DNA of 64,000 bases from Myroides sp. N17-2 (GCF_002286775.1 NZ_NSGJ01000002.1:62001-126000), one strand, 5' to 3'. Shown: positions 25,201 to 34,219, counted from the first letter of the stretch. Translations and numbers: made by a program. Notes: generated by a model not told the origin, from the sequence alone.

Positions 25201-26567
25201 TGACCAAATACTGCACTGTTCATCATTTTAGAAGCTGAGTGCACTACTGTCTTATTCATATCATCTTGTGATAACTTAGTCATAGACTTGTATCTCGCAT
25301 TATGGGAGAACTGATGGAGGACGGCTTCTACGATAATGACCGCTCCGTCAATGATTAACCCAAAGTCTAATGCACCTAAACTCATTAAGTTTCCACTAAC
25401 GCCGAATAGGTTCATCATGCAGATCGCAAATAGCATTGCTAATGGAATAATCGAAGCGACAAGTAGCCCTGCTCTCATATTACCTAAGAATAGAACAAGG
25501 ACCAATACCACGATAAGCGCTCCCTCAGTTAGGTTGCGTTCTACTGTTCCGATAGCATTGTTAACCATCTTAGTACGGTCTAGGAATGCTTCTATGACCA
25601 CCCCTTCAGGTAGTGTTTTTTGTATTTCGGCTACTTTTAGTTTGACATCTTTGATGACATCGTTACTATTCTCACCTTTAAGCATCATTACGACTGCTCC
25701 TGATACTTCACCTTTATCATTGTACGTCATCGCTCCATATCGAGTAGCGTGACCAATCTGTACTTTAGCGACATCTCTGATTAATAGAGGTACTTCAGTG
25801 TTTTTAGAAGTGATAGCGATATTCTCAATGTCTTCTAGAGTCCCTACTAGTCCTTCTGTACGGATGTACAATACAGTAGGTCCTTTCTCTATGTAAGCTC
25901 CACCTGTATTCTCATTGTTATTCTGTAGTGCAGAGAATACATCGTTAATAGTAATGCCGTATGAGTCAAGCTTGTTAGAGTTAACAGCTATTTCGTATTG
26001 TTTTAGTTTTCCACCGAAACTACTTACTTCAGCTACCCCTTTTACAGAAAGTAACTGACGGCGAATAACCCAATCCTGCATAGAACGCAGTTCTGTTAGA
26101 TCATATTTGTCTTCATATCCAGGTTGAGGTCTTACTACATATTGGTATATCTCTCCTAATCCTGTAGATATAGGGCCTAGTTCTGGTTGTCCGATGTCTT
26201 GAGGTATTTCGGCTTTTATTTGATTAAGTCGTTCGCCCACTTGTTGACGAGCCCAGTAGATATCGACATCTTCTTCGAATACGATAGTTACTAATGATAA
26301 TCCAAAGCGCGAGAAGCTACGCATATTCTTAATCCCAGGTATATTGCTATTCGCCTGTTCTATTGGGAAGGTTACTAAACGCTCTATGTCTGTCGCTCCA
26401 TAAGAGGGAGCTACTGTGATAACTTGTACTTGGTTGTCAGTGATGTCTGGTACAGCATCAATAGGAAGTTTCGTTGTTTGGTAGATACCAACACCGATTA
26501 GAGCTAATACAAATAGCCCAATGATGAGTTTATTCTTTACAGAAAACTCAATTATTTTGTTTAACAT
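22218..26567 (-). CDS. CusA/CzcA-type heavy-metal RND pump fused to TolC-like outer-membrane channel
   Basis: A 1449-residue fusion. Residues 1 to about 1035 are a full RND proton-driven metal exporter (start MLNKIIEFSVKNKLIIG; PAVPDITDNQVQV-type segment; LNFGALDFGLIIDGAVIIVEA-type TM4 with the conserved Asp pair of metal exporters; PLATVVIGG near the end). From about residue 1042 a signal-peptide-like stretch MKKKKAITAIALFLGLGLSAQAQ precedes a TolC-type outer-membrane factor domain of about 400 residues. No stop or frameshift separates them. Such fusions are known in Bacteroidota. The adaptor gene follows. Likely substrates are Cu, Ag, Co, Zn or Cd, which sequence alone does not settle. Confidence 0.9.
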   Translation of the reverse strand: MLNKIIEFSVKNKLIIGLFVLALIGVGIYQTTKLPIDAVPDITDNQVQVITVAPSYGATDIERLVTFPIEQANSNIPGIKNMRSFSRFGLSLVTIVFEEDVDIYWARQQVGERLNQIKAEIPQDIGQPELGPISTGLGEIYQYVVRPQPGYEDKYDLTELRSMQDWVIRRQLLSVKGVAEVSSFGGKLKQYEIAVNSNKLDSYGITINDVFSALQNNNENTGGAYIEKGPTVLYIRTEGLVGTLEDIENIAITSKNTEVPLLIRDVAKVQIGHATRYGAMTYNDKGEVSGAVVMMLKGENSNDVIKDVKLKVAEIQKTLPEGVVIEAFLDRTKMVNNAIGTVERNLTEGALIVVLVLVLFLGNMRAGLLVASIIPLAMLFAICMMNLFGVSGNLMSLGALDFGLIIDGAVIIVEAVLHQFSHNARYKSMTKLSQDDMNKTVVHSASKMMNSAVFGQIIILIVYIPILTLEGIEGKMFKPMAQTVAFALLGAFILSLTYVPMMSSLIMSRKVTHKPNLSERIMAKVEKIYQSALVKVLEIPKIIYSVVAVLFAIAIYTLSTMGGEFIPSLEEGDFAVDTKVLNGSNLTTTIESTQKAVHILKTRFPEVEKIVTKIGSAEVPTDPMPMDASDIMVILKDKSEWTSAESFPELADKMSKALEEVPGITVGFQFPVQMRFNELMTGARQDVVVKVFGEDLDQLADIAGKIGSIANTVKGATNLYVEPVTGMPQLMIEYNRTAIARYRLSIAEINRIVNSSLAGQSTGMVYEGERRFDMVVRMDEKNRKNLTDIQNLLIPTPLGNQVPLNQLASVEIKEGPNQIQRENAQRRIFVGFNVKDRDVQSIVEELQGKVDAQIKLPTGYRITYGGQFENLNEAKARLAVAVPLALVLIFLLLFFAFRDIRECLMIFTAIPLSIIGGVFLLALRGMPFSISAGVGFIALFGVAVLNGIVLIAEFNRLHKSGIKNIVFIVVRGAKSRLRPVLMTACVASFGFLPMALSNGAGAEVQRPLATVVIGGLMLATFLTLFVLPLLYITFEQKLNFNFMKKKKAITAIALFLGLGLSAQAQTPITLENALSTAIENNNTIRAEKLRTEYAKAFINTANDIPQTLVTGEFGQINGPYTDNKFAITQDFAFPTVYSKQKNVYKAEYQQSIFNLNLKTFELNKAVTQSFYDYMYWQEKEALLLRADSLYANFYSKATLRLQKGESNILEKTTAQNQQMSIQAQLGEVQKTKKLIQVQLQYLLNTTENILPITNSKKIELSSLESDLEHNPVLQLIESQKIITQEQTKLERSKQLPNLQATYNNSSFMGMAANDVYYDRSNRFHAFQVGVSLPIFTSGQRGRIKSAKIAEQVADADYIATKDQMNSRYQQLLTSHNSNEQILTNYENFSFKNSNTITKTAQLQFINGDINYLEYVMLINQALETVNRYLDTLKMYNDNIIQINYLTSNN

Positions 26568-26666
26568 GATTTATCTCTGTTAATACGTTAATATAAAATG
26601 AGGTGCATAGCCAAGTAGTTCATTACTATAGAAGTATGAACAGTGGTCTATGATAGGTATAATATA

Positions 26667-27047
26667 TTAACAGTACTTCGGCGGTTGCCAAATAGTAGAT
26701 AGGTAGTTACTCTCAACTTCATCTTCGTTGAAAGTGTGTATTTTATCATCAAGTGTATTAAACTTGATACGGTCTATCTTAAGAGTAGGGGTTGGGTTGA
26801 CTATAGCCACAATACTAATAAAGTGTGTGTGTGTAACGAAGGGAAGCTTTTCATCTGTTGGATCTCCTTCTTCTTTGTGACTTTCGCTATAGTGTATTTG
26901 TAAGAATCCCCAAAGAGATAATTCAGGGTTATTCGAAGTGTGTTCAACGTAATGTTCAACCAATAGCGGAAACTTCAACACCTGACCTAATTCAGTTGTT
27001 GAAATCAAGAATAGCACCGTAAGGAATAAGGCAATCTTTTGTCTCAC
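26667..27047 (-). CDS. Small exported protein preceding the efflux operon
   Basis: A 126-residue protein with an N-terminal signal peptide (MRQKIALFLTVLFLISTTELGQ). The mature part is rich in His and acidic residues (VEHYVEHTSNN, HYSESHKEEGDPTDEK, THTHF) and ends in IWQPPKYC. Similar small proteins with this C-terminal motif often precede RND metal exporters in Flavobacteriia, as I recall; a metal-sensing or chaperone role is plausible but unproven. It is 100 bases upstream of the pump gene on the same strand and is probably the first gene of that operon. Confidence 0.7.
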   Translation of the reverse strand: MRQKIALFLTVLFLISTTELGQVLKFPLLVEHYVEHTSNNPELSLWGFLQIHYSESHKEEGDPTDEKLPFVTHTHFISIVAIVNPTPTLKIDRIKFNTLDDKIHTFNEDEVESNYLSTIWQPPKYC

Positions 27048-27184
27048 TTTAATTGATTGTTTATTAATTGACTAGTACAAAGTTATTAAAACTTTGTATA
27101 ACTAGGGCGCAAGTTAGTAATTTGTATTTATTCAAAGTAAATATACCACCTACTTCTAATAAAATTCTAATAATTAAGAAGAAA

Positions 27185-27215
27185 TAAAAAAAACACACCT
27201 CTGTAATAGGGTGTG
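27185..27215 (-). terminator. Terminator for the accessory operon
   Basis: On the minus strand GCACACC/GGTGTG-type stem arms (about 27194-27215) are followed by a run of eight T. It lies 20 bases after the stop of the gene at 27235-27723. Confidence 0.8.
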
Positions 27216-27234
27216 CTATACTATTTTATGTTGC

Positions 27235-27723
27235 TTAATTCTCTAAGAAGCTATCTTCATCGAATTCTCCCTCTTTATTGAAAAAGACAGAATCATTATC
27301 AATACGCTCAAAGTGTCTCTCTATTTTTTCTAATGTATAGATTGTTTCTAATTGTCGCCAATGTTCTCTAGTTAGAGGTAGAAAGGCTAATGTGTCTGAT
27401 CCTTTAGAGATCTTACAGAAGCGAATCTCATAATCAGGCTGTAATATCTGATTAAGCCAAATGATAGAGTGGTCTCTATCAACTATGATATGAGTATAAC
27501 TATTACCATCATAATTAACTTTTAGTTGAAGTTCATCATTAGGCATATCTTCGATAGTAGCGATGAGATGCCCCGTTTGCAGGCATTTCTCTATAGAGGC
27601 TACGATAACATCATCATATTCTCTCCAGTCTACCCAGATTACTAGGTCGCTCTGTAAGGAATGGAAGTCTTCGTATAGACCTGTTTCGAAGTATTTTTCT
27701 AAAAGTTGTATTTTGTCTTGCAT
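27235..27723 (-). CDS. Hypothetical acidic protein
   Basis: A 162-residue cytoplasmic, strongly acidic protein. It has the pattern SDLVIWVDWREYDDVIVASIEKCL near the N-terminus, which recalls DUF6630-type proteins (VDW...DD); I am not certain of that. The C-terminal tail is Glu/Asp-rich. It follows the SMI1/KNR4 gene by 160 bases on the same strand. By context it may be another immunity-like or accessory protein. Confidence 0.6.
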   Translation of the reverse strand: MQDKIQLLEKYFETGLYEDFHSLQSDLVIWVDWREYDDVIVASIEKCLQTGHLIATIEDMPNDELQLKVNYDGNSYTHIIVDRDHSIIWLNQILQPDYEIRFCKISKGSDTLAFLPLTREHWRQLETIYTLEKIERHFERIDNDSVFFNKEGEFDEDSFLEN

Positions 27724-27884
27724 ATATAGGGCTTAAACTTTAGTTTCTTGCTTTGTCTTGTTCTATCTAATTTACGCTAAAATTGGGACATTAGAAAGTA
27801 ATGTTTGTGTTAAATAAAGAATAGTGACTCTTTATTGTCTTTGTTTAGTAGCAAATACTATGCTATACCTCCTCTTAAAGTAAA

Positions 27885-28379
27885 TTACTTTTCATTAAAA
27901 GGTTCAAACTCTCTTTCTTCAAAAGCTTCAGTTAGAATACCCTTACTACATAACCACTCTAAAGCATCATGCAAGTTATTTCCTAATAAATAGATGTTTT
28001 CTTCATTACGTGGTAATACATAATAATTCTCTTGATAGAAGATAATCTCATCCCCATCTAAAGTATCTCCTAAGCAAATAGAGTTTAAGACTTGTTCTTT
28101 TGTCAATATATCTTTGCCCTCTTCCCAGAAGTAATACTCTGTCACTCGAGCTAACCATTCTGCTTGGTTAGTTGTTATCTGTGTAGGACCATAAATACGG
28201 ATATATGTTCCTCCTAATAACCCAATTCCATATTGAAGCATATAAACTTTATAATCTTCTTCAAAACGGAAGCGTAATACTTGTTCACAATTGTTGATAT
28301 CTTCAATCGTTGGTATTACTAATGTTGTATTGCCTGTATTGATATTAGGAATAATCGTGTAGTGTTCGAATTTGTTCAT
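27885..28379 (-). CDS. SMI1/KNR4 (SUKH) family protein
   Basis: A 164-residue protein of the SUKH superfamily. The hallmark region is visible: IPTIEDINNCEQVLRFRFEEDYKVYMLQYGIGLLGGTYIRIYG, then the segment CLGDTLDGDEIIFYQENYYVLPRNEENIYLLGNNLHDALEWL. In bacteria SUKH proteins are mostly immunity proteins against polymorphic toxins. No toxin gene is adjacent, so it may be an orphan immunity gene. Its start overlaps the stop of the DUF2625 gene by one base (TAATG). Confidence 0.85.
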   Translation of the reverse strand: MNKFEHYTIIPNINTGNTTLVIPTIEDINNCEQVLRFRFEEDYKVYMLQYGIGLLGGTYIRIYGPTQITTNQAEWLARVTEYYFWEEGKDILTKEQVLNSICLGDTLDGDEIIFYQENYYVLPRNEENIYLLGNNLHDALEWLCSKGILTEAFEEREFEPFNEK

Positions 28380-29068
28380 TACTTGTATTTGTTTTCAATA
28401 TCGTTTAAGCCATTTCTAAAGTCTTTATTTATGTGGTATATATCTTCCGCAGGAACAATAGCAAGAGAAGTAGAGTCTATGTTTTTACCTTCTTTTGTCC
28501 AGAGAGGAGGGTAGATATGAAGCGCCTTATCCAAGGCTAGTTCAGCTGTATCTTCTTTCCATGTATTCCATCTGAAGTCTTGATAAAATTGTTCTAAGTT
28601 ACCAGTGATAAAGAAAATTATTAAATCAGTGTAGTTAATATCTAATGCTTCAAAGTTTAGCGTATCTGGAGCGAAGTAATAAATGCTACCAGCATCTTGT
28701 CCTAATCCGCCACCGTTAATGCAAAAATACCCTCCTAGCAAATCGTATGCTACGATATAGTACCCTACAGTATTAACGCCAGCTTCCATCGTTTTACCTT
28801 TGTTCCATTGGCAAATAGAAGGGAAGATGTCCATTCCTCCTCCTAAGACTCTAACCCAACCGTTATCTATTAGGATTCCACCTGTATCATAAGCTATTGC
28901 TCCAAGTGGAGAACGTGTAGTTACCTGCAGTTCTAGTAGAGCTTCTTCTGCTATTTCTTTTGATAAGAGAGGTAGTATCTCTACGGGTCTAACAGCATCA
29001 GCTATCCATTCGTGGATAAGTTCTATACCGGGCTCTTCTGTATTTATTAGTTCTGTAAGTGTTCTCAT
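28379..29068 (-). CDS. DUF2625 family protein
   Basis: A 229-residue cytoplasmic protein. The segment LLELQVTTRSPLGAIAYDTGGILIDNGWVRVLGGG is the DUF2625 hallmark, as is the late YQDFRWNTWKEDT. Biochemical function is unknown; the family tends to occur beside SUKH-type genes. It overlaps the upstream membrane-protein gene by four bases (ATGA) and the downstream SMI1/KNR4 gene by one, so the three are translationally coupled. Confidence 0.85.
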   Translation of the reverse strand: MRTLTELINTEEPGIELIHEWIADAVRPVEILPLLSKEIAEEALLELQVTTRSPLGAIAYDTGGILIDNGWVRVLGGGMDIFPSICQWNKGKTMEAGVNTVGYYIVAYDLLGGYFCINGGGLGQDAGSIYYFAPDTLNFEALDINYTDLIIFFITGNLEQFYQDFRWNTWKEDTAELALDKALHIYPPLWTKEGKNIDSTSLAIVPAEDIYHINKDFRNGLNDIENKYK

Positions 29069-29718
29069 GAGTAATAATTAAAAACAGTTTTAAAGGCTTC
29101 TATAGGACCTAATGTAGTAATCAAAAAAATACAAATGGCAAACCCAATCAATGAGATAACTAAACCTACCATAGCTAATTCTCTTGGTTTTTTAAATACG
29201 CCAATAATTGAAAATACCAATCCTAATATCCAAGTTAGTTGCGCTATAATAGGGACGAGTACAAGAATCCACGAGAAAACAGCTAGTGAAAAACCGATTA
29301 TTCCAAATACATTATTCTCTTTCCTAGTAGTAGGAGGTATTGTGTTTATTGTTTGATAATTTTGATAAGGTTCACTGCTATATTTATTATGATAATCTTG
29401 TTGTTCTACTAATATTGGTTCTTGTGAAGATGTTTGTACTTCAGTTATTTCTAGTTCTTGAGGAGTACTCTTAGGTTTCGTGTTTTCAGTAGTATAGTTT
29501 ACTTTATCTGTGACTAGGTAAACGGGATTTGCTAGACTGTCTATATCTGTTATAGTGAATTCTGTTGTTTCTTTAGTTACTTCAGCTCTGTCATTTATTT
29601 CTTGATTAGCAGTAGTCTCTTGGCTATTAAGTGTCGTTTCCTTATTATCGTTAGGAATAGAAGGAGGCATAAACCTAGAATGGTCATTACCGTTGTTTAA
29701 CTCTTTTTCTTCTTGCAT
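29065..29718 (-). CDS. Low-complexity protein with C-terminal DUF4190-like membrane domain
   Basis: A 217-residue protein when started at ATG 29718 (MQEEKEL). Longer starts at 29739 and 29778 are rejected because a promoter element TATATTTG lies at 29742-29749. The first 120 residues are polar, disordered and rich in Thr, Glu, Asn and Gln. The C-terminal part has two or three membrane segments around FSIIGVFKKPRELAMVGLVISLIG, closely matching SIAGLFKKPKGLAIAGVVISLI in the next gene upstream. The two are paralogues. Function unknown; the topology suggests a cytoplasmic disordered region tethered to the inner membrane. Confidence 0.75.
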   Translation of the reverse strand: MQEEKELNNGNDHSRFMPPSIPNDNKETTLNSQETTANQEINDRAEVTKETTEFTITDIDSLANPVYLVTDKVNYTTENTKPKSTPQELEITEVQTSSQEPILVEQQDYHNKYSSEPYQNYQTINTIPPTTRKENNVFGIIGFSLAVFSWILVLVPIIAQLTWILGLVFSIIGVFKKPRELAMVGLVISLIGFAICIFLITTLGPIEAFKTVFNYYS

Positions 29719-29741
29719 AGCATTTGCTTTTATAAACATAT

Positions 29742-29749
29742 CAAATATA
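29742..29749 (-). promoter_or_regulatory. -7 element TATATTTG for the accessory operon
   Basis: An exact TAnnTTTG match on the minus strand, 23 bases before ATG 29718. The following bases ATATG resemble those after the same element at 30534-30541 upstream of the paralogous gene. Confidence 0.6.
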
Positions 29750-29802
29750 CTCCATAATCTTAAATAAGAGATAGTCAAATAGTATTATAACCTACGGAGT
29801 TA

Positions 29803-29845
29803 TATAAAAAACAAAAGAGGTAGCCTATTATCTAGACAACCTCTT
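29803..29845 (-). terminator. Terminator after the HEVKE-repeat membrane protein
   Basis: On the minus strand AAGAGGT/ACCTCTT pair around a 17-base loop, followed by TTTGTTTTTTAT. It separates the two paralogous genes, which therefore have independent transcripts. Confidence 0.65.
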
Positions 29846-29887
29846 TATGATATAGATTCTACTCATATATGAGTACTGAATTACTTT

Positions 29888-30508
29888 TTAGCTTAATGCT
29901 GCTGCACCTGCAATAAATGCCATACCAAAGATTAAGAAAATCAATAATATTAAAGAAATTACCACACCTGCAATCGCTAATCCTTTTGGTTTTTTAAATA
30001 GACCTGCTATTGAAAGGACTAATCCTACTAACCATATTAACCAACCGATAAAAGGAATCCATCCTACGAAGAATCCTACTATTGACACGATAAACCCAGC
30101 TAGTCCGATGTTGTTTTTCTCTGGAACTACTGGTGGATAATATGCTTGTTGAGTTTGGTTTTGTTGAGGTTGTTGGTTCTGAACAGGAGGAGGAGTATTG
30201 TTTACTTCTTCTTTTATCTCATGTACCACTTCTTCTACAGCATCTATTACTGGTTTTACTACCGTCTCTTTAACTTCATGAGCTACTTCTTCTGCAGTAT
30301 TTGCTACAGTTTCTTTCACCTCGTGTACTACTTCTTCTGTAGTGTGTACTATAGGTTCTACGACCTTTTCTTGTAGTGTTTCTTTAAGTTGGTCTAGTTT
30401 AGATCCCTCTTCTTGTATAGACTCACTTGTATTATTTGGTTCTTCATTTACAGGATGAGTGTGCTCATTATTTTGAGCATCCTGATTTAAGTTTTTATTC
30501 TCTTCCAT
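29888..30508 (-). CDS. Membrane protein with amphipathic EEVVHEVKE repeats
   Basis: A 206-residue protein paralogous to the previous gene. It has an acidic disordered N-terminus and then three near-repeats, EEVVHEVKE (58-66), EEVAHEVKE (73-81) and EEVVHEIKE (92-100), that would form amphipathic helices like those of apolipoprotein or LEA proteins. A Pro/Gln linker (105-128) follows, then a C-terminal two- or three-helix membrane domain with GLFKKPKGLAIAGVVISLI. It has its own TAnnTTTG promoter and terminator. Function unknown; a stress or envelope role is possible. Confidence 0.75.
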   Translation of the reverse strand: MEENKNLNQDAQNNEHTHPVNEEPNNTSESIQEEGSKLDQLKETLQEKVVEPIVHTTEEVVHEVKETVANTAEEVAHEVKETVVKPVIDAVEEVVHEIKEEVNNTPPPVQNQQPQQNQTQQAYYPPVVPEKNNIGLAGFIVSIVGFFVGWIPFIGWLIWLVGLVLSIAGLFKKPKGLAIAGVVISLILLIFLIFGMAFIAGAAALS

Positions 30509-30533
30509 AAAAAGTATTTATTTAAATGCAGAT

Positions 30534-30541
30534 CAAATATA
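30534..30541 (-). promoter_or_regulatory. -7 element TATATTTG for the HEVKE-repeat gene
   Basis: Exact TAnnTTTG on the minus strand, 25 bases before the ATG at 30508, at nearly the same distance as in the paralogue. Confidence 0.6.
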
Positions 30542-30619
30542 ATCTTTATTCTTAAAATTTTGATAAAATTAAAAGAATAGTTTGACTGTATATTGAAAAT
30601 TGATATTATAAAATACGCT

Positions 30620-30658
30620 AAATAAAAACGCCTTCTAGCAAATTAGCTAAAAGGCGTT
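30620..30658 (-). terminator. Terminator of the carboxylase operon
   Basis: AACGCCTT (30627-30634) pairs with AAGGCGTT (30651-30658), with an inner CTAGC/GCTAA-type pairing. On the minus strand it is followed by TTTTTATTT. It lies about 60 bases after the carboxyltransferase stop. Confidence 0.8.
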
Positions 30659-30717
30659 AGTTTATTTATTACCTTAAATTCTACAGTGAACTGTAGCAGC
30701 AGATTTAAGATGTCATT

Positions 30718-32259
30718 TTATAACGGAATATTTCCGTGTTTTCTAGTAGGCATATTGACTTCCTTGTTTTCTAACATAGAGAATGCTTTAATTAACTTTC
30801 TACGCGTCTCATTAGGAAGAATTACTTCATCTATGAATCCACGTTGTGCAGCTCTATATGGTGTTGCAAATTTGTCAGCATATTCTGCCTCTTTTTCAGC
30901 TAGTTTAGCTGCAGGGTCAGCTGCTTCTGAGATCTCTTTCTTAAATATAATCTCACTTGCTCCCTTGGCACCCATTACAGCAATCTCTGCATTAGGCCAA
31001 GCGAAGTTCATATCCGCTCCGATGTGTTTAGAATTCATTACATCATACGCTCCACCATAAGCCTTACGCGTAATCACAGTTACTTTAGGAACTGTAGCTT
31101 CACTTAATGCATATAGTAATTTGGCTCCGTGTACGATAATACCATTCCACTCTTGGTCTGTTCCAGGTAAGAACCCAGGTACATCTACTAACACAAGTAA
31201 TGGGATATTAAACGCATCACAGAAACGAGTGAAACGAGCTGCTTTCTTAGAGCTATTCACATCTAGACATCCTGCTAAGAACATAGGGTTATTCGCTACG
31301 ATTCCCACACTTTTACCACCAAGTCTTGCAAATCCGACTACGATATTCTCTGCATAATCTTTATGGATTTCAAAGAATGAATCTTCGTCGATAATATGAC
31401 CGATTACGTCTTTCATATCATACGGCTTATTAGCACTCTCAGGTACGATATCATCTAGCTCATATTTATACTCTTCACCTATAGTATATGGAAGACTCAT
31501 TGGTTTTTCCATATTGTTTTGAGGCATATAAGATAGCATCGTTTTTACATCTTCTAGACACGCTACATCATTAGGAGACGTAGTATGTGCTACTCCTGAT
31601 TTAGTAGAGTGCGTACTAGCCCCACCTAATTCTTCAGAAGTTACTTCTTCGTTTGTAACTGTTTTAACAACGTTTGGCCCTGTTACGAACATATAACTAG
31701 AACCTTCTACCATCATCGTGAAGTCTGTCATCGCTGGAGAATATACTGCTCCACCTGCACAAGGTCCCATAATAGCTGATAGTTGAGGTATTACTCCTGA
31801 TGCCTGTACGTTGCGATAGAAGATATCAGCATATCCCCCTAATGAACGCACTCCTTCTTGGATACGCGCTCCACCAGAGTCATTCAAACCGATCATCGGT
31901 GCTCCCATTTTAAGAGCCATATCCATTACTTTGCATATCTTCTCAGCATGTGTCTCTGATAGCGCTCCACCGAATACTGTAAAGTCTTGTGCGAATACAT
32001 AGACTAATCTACCGTTGATAGTTCCATATCCTGTTATTACTCCATCTCCGTGGTAAACTTCTTTATCCATACCGAAGTCAGTAGTACGGTGTGTTACTAA
32101 CATACCTATTTCCTCAAAAGAACCTTCGTCTAGTAAGTACTCTACACGTTCACGAGCAGTAAGTTTACCTTTGCTGTGTTGCGTATCTATTCTTTTTTGC
32201 CCACCGCCAAGTTTAGCTTGAGCTTGTATATCTTGTAATTTATTTATTTTCGGATTCAT
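30718..32259 (-). CDS. pccB: Acyl-CoA carboxylase beta subunit (propionyl-CoA carboxylase type)
   Basis: Carboxyltransferase subunit of a biotin-dependent acyl-CoA carboxylase, 513 residues, probably acting on propionyl-CoA. Visible features are [37 protein letters not shown], the oxyanion segment [17 protein letters not shown] and the second half [26 protein letters not shown] with [11 protein letters not shown]. Third gene of the operon, seven bases after the biotin carboxylase stop. The product methylmalonyl-CoA would lead to succinyl-CoA. Confidence 0.93.
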   Translation of the reverse strand: MNPKINKLQDIQAQAKLGGGQKRIDTQHSKGKLTARERVEYLLDEGSFEEIGMLVTHRTTDFGMDKEVYHGDGVITGYGTINGRLVYVFAQDFTVFGGALSETHAEKICKVMDMALKMGAPMIGLNDSGGARIQEGVRSLGGYADIFYRNVQASGVIPQLSAIMGPCAGGAVYSPAMTDFTMMVEGSSYMFVTGPNVVKTVTNEEVTSEELGGASTHSTKSGVAHTTSPNDVACLEDVKTMLSYMPQNNMEKPMSLPYTIGEEYKYELDDIVPESANKPYDMKDVIGHIIDEDSFFEIHKDYAENIVVGFARLGGKSVGIVANNPMFLAGCLDVNSSKKAARFTRFCDAFNIPLLVLVDVPGFLPGTDQEWNGIIVHGAKLLYALSEATVPKVTVITRKAYGGAYDVMNSKHIGADMNFAWPNAEIAVMGAKGASEIIFKKEISEAADPAAKLAEKEAEYADKFATPYRAAQRGFIDEVILPNETRRKLIKAFSMLENKEVNMPTRKHGNIPL

Positions 32260-32266
32260 AGTGATC

Positions 32267-33706
32267 TTAGTTAGGTAAGCGAAGTTGTTTTTGATCTTCT
32301 AAATACTTTTGTAAAGCAACGAATGCAGCTACTTCAGCCTCATCTTTATACTCCTCTTTGATTAATTCAGCATTGTAATATTTCTTTACGAAGTTTGTAT
32401 CGAAGTTTCCATCTCTGAATGCCTCGTGTTTCATCACAAACTTACCGAAAGGCAATGTTGTACTAATTCCCTTTACTTTAAACTCATCTATTGCCTTAAT
32501 CATTATTTCTATAGCCTCTTCACGTGTCTCACCATAAGTGATCAGCTTTGTAAGCATTGGATCATAGTAAATAGGCACATCCATACCTTCTTCTATTCCA
32601 TTATCTACACGGATACCAGGCCCTACAGGTAGTTTATATTGCTCTAAGTTACCCACACTAGGTAAGAAATCGTTTAGTGGATCCTCAGCATATACACGTA
32701 CTTCCATAGCGTGTCCTTTTATCTTAAGATCATCTTGTGTGAAAGCTAATTTCTCTCCACGAGCCACTCTTATTTGCCACTCTACTAAATCTAATCCTGT
32801 GATTAATTCAGATACAGGATGTTCTACTTGTAGACGTGTATTCATCTCTAAGAAGTAGAAATTAAGATTCTCATCGATTAGGAACTCTACTGTACCAGCA
32901 CCAGAGTAATCACATGATTTAGCTACCTTTATAGCAGCTTCTCCCATTGCTTTGCGGACTTCAGGAGTTAACACTGCTGAAGGTGCTTCTTCGATTACCT
33001 TTTGGTGACGACGTTGGATACTACATTCTCTTTCAAATAAATGTACTACATGTCCGTGGTTATCAGCTAATACTTGAATCTCTATATGTCTAGGCGAACC
33101 TATATATTTCTCTATAAAAACAGAACCATCCCCGAAAGCATTAGTCGCTTCTGAGATAGCACGTTGCATTTGACTTTCGAATTCACCTTCATTTTCTACT
33201 ACACGCATTCCCTTACCACCACCACCAGCGGCAGCTTTGATTAAGATAGGGAAACCTATTTCCTTAGCTACCTGTTTTGCTTTAGCAACATCAGTTATAG
33301 CCTCATCTAGACCAGGAACCATTGGGATGTGATAAGCCTTTACAGTTTCTTTCGCAGCAAGTTTATTACCCATCACTTCGATAGCATGTGTGTCAGGTCC
33401 TATAAAAGTAATCCCTGCTTTCTGACAAGCGATAGCGAAGTTAGAGTTCTCACTTAAGAATCCATATCCAGGGTGAATACCATCTACATTAAGTGATTTA
33501 GCAACCTCTAGTATTTTATCTCCAAGTAAGTAAGATTGGTTAGAAGGAGCTTCTCCTATACATACCGCTTCATCAGCCATACGTACGTGAGGAGCATTTC
33601 GATCGACTGTAGAGTAAACAGCTACAGTCTTAATACCCATTTTTTTGGCTGTTGTCATGATACGAACAGCTATTTCGCCACGGTTGGCAACTAATATTTT
33701 CTTCAT
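32267..33706 (-). CDS. accC: Biotin carboxylase subunit of acyl-CoA carboxylase
   Basis: ATP-grasp biotin carboxylase, 479 residues, carboxylating the biotin of the carrier subunit with bicarbonate and ATP. Features: N-terminal [23 protein letters not shown], glycine loop [37 protein letters not shown] and [14 protein letters not shown]. It lies between the carrier (two bases upstream) and the carboxyltransferase (seven bases downstream). The gene pairing suggests a dedicated subunit for the propionyl-CoA enzyme rather than the housekeeping acetyl-CoA carboxylase. Confidence 0.92.
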   Translation of the reverse strand: MKKILVANRGEIAVRIMTTAKKMGIKTVAVYSTVDRNAPHVRMADEAVCIGEAPSNQSYLLGDKILEVAKSLNVDGIHPGYGFLSENSNFAIACQKAGITFIGPDTHAIEVMGNKLAAKETVKAYHIPMVPGLDEAITDVAKAKQVAKEIGFPILIKAAAGGGGKGMRVVENEGEFESQMQRAISEATNAFGDGSVFIEKYIGSPRHIEIQVLADNHGHVVHLFERECSIQRRHQKVIEEAPSAVLTPEVRKAMGEAAIKVAKSCDYSGAGTVEFLIDENLNFYFLEMNTRLQVEHPVSELITGLDLVEWQIRVARGEKLAFTQDDLKIKGHAMEVRVYAEDPLNDFLPSVGNLEQYKLPVGPGIRVDNGIEEGMDVPIYYDPMLTKLITYGETREEAIEIMIKAIDEFKVKGISTTLPFGKFVMKHEAFRDGNFDTNFVKKYYNAELIKEEYKDEAEVAAFVALQKYLEDQKQLRLPN

Positions 33707-33708
33707 GA

Positions 33709-34194
33709 TTATTCGAATTCAATTAAAACTAATCCTTTATCAACAGTTGCTCCTTTAGCGATGTTAATAGACTTAATCACTCCTGCTCTAGGAGAAGAAA
33801 GGTTGTTCTCCATCTTCATCGCTTCTAAGATTAGTAAGTGATCATTCTCAGCGACTTCTTGTCCTACTTCTACTAAGATATCAAGGATAAGACCTGGCAT
33901 TGGTGCCTTAATGGAATTAACTTGTTTAGCAGAGTTCAGTGAGAAGCCTAGTTGATTGATTAGTTTATCGAGTTCGGTTTGGATATTTATGGAATAGGTG
34001 TTTCCATTCACAGATACAGTATAGTTTTTGTCCGTGAATTGGTTAGATAAAATCTCCACGTCATAAGATCTGTTATTTTTGAGTGCGTGGTACGCAGATG
34101 TCCCTACTTGTGACACATTAATGTCACTGTGTAGTAAATCATTACTCTCAAAAACAGTATCAGCATTTACTTTTAATTGATACGTTTTATTCAT
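33709..34194 (-). CDS. Biotin carboxyl carrier subunit
   Basis: A 161-residue biotinyl domain protein. The C-terminal half is a standard biotinyl fold with APMPGLILDILVEVGQEV and the biotinylation motif EAMKMEN, with the modified Lys between two Met (about residue 127). The N-terminal half is a small beta-rich domain common in flavobacterial carriers. First gene of the carrier-accC-pccB operon, preceded by a good -7 element. Confidence 0.9.
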   Translation of the reverse strand: MNKTYQLKVNADTVFESNDLLHSDINVSQVGTSAYHALKNNRSYDVEILSNQFTDKNYTVSVNGNTYSINIQTELDKLINQLGFSLNSAKQVNSIKAPMPGLILDILVEVGQEVAENDHLLILEAMKMENNLSSPRAGVIKSINIAKGATVDKGLVLIEFE

Positions 34195-34219
34195 TATTCA
34201 AATTAGTTTTTGGTATTCT

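Noticed and set aside
30146..30376. Plus-strand open frame rich in Phe and Tyr
   Set aside because: Composition is the mirror of the Glu/Val/His repeats of the real minus-strand gene.
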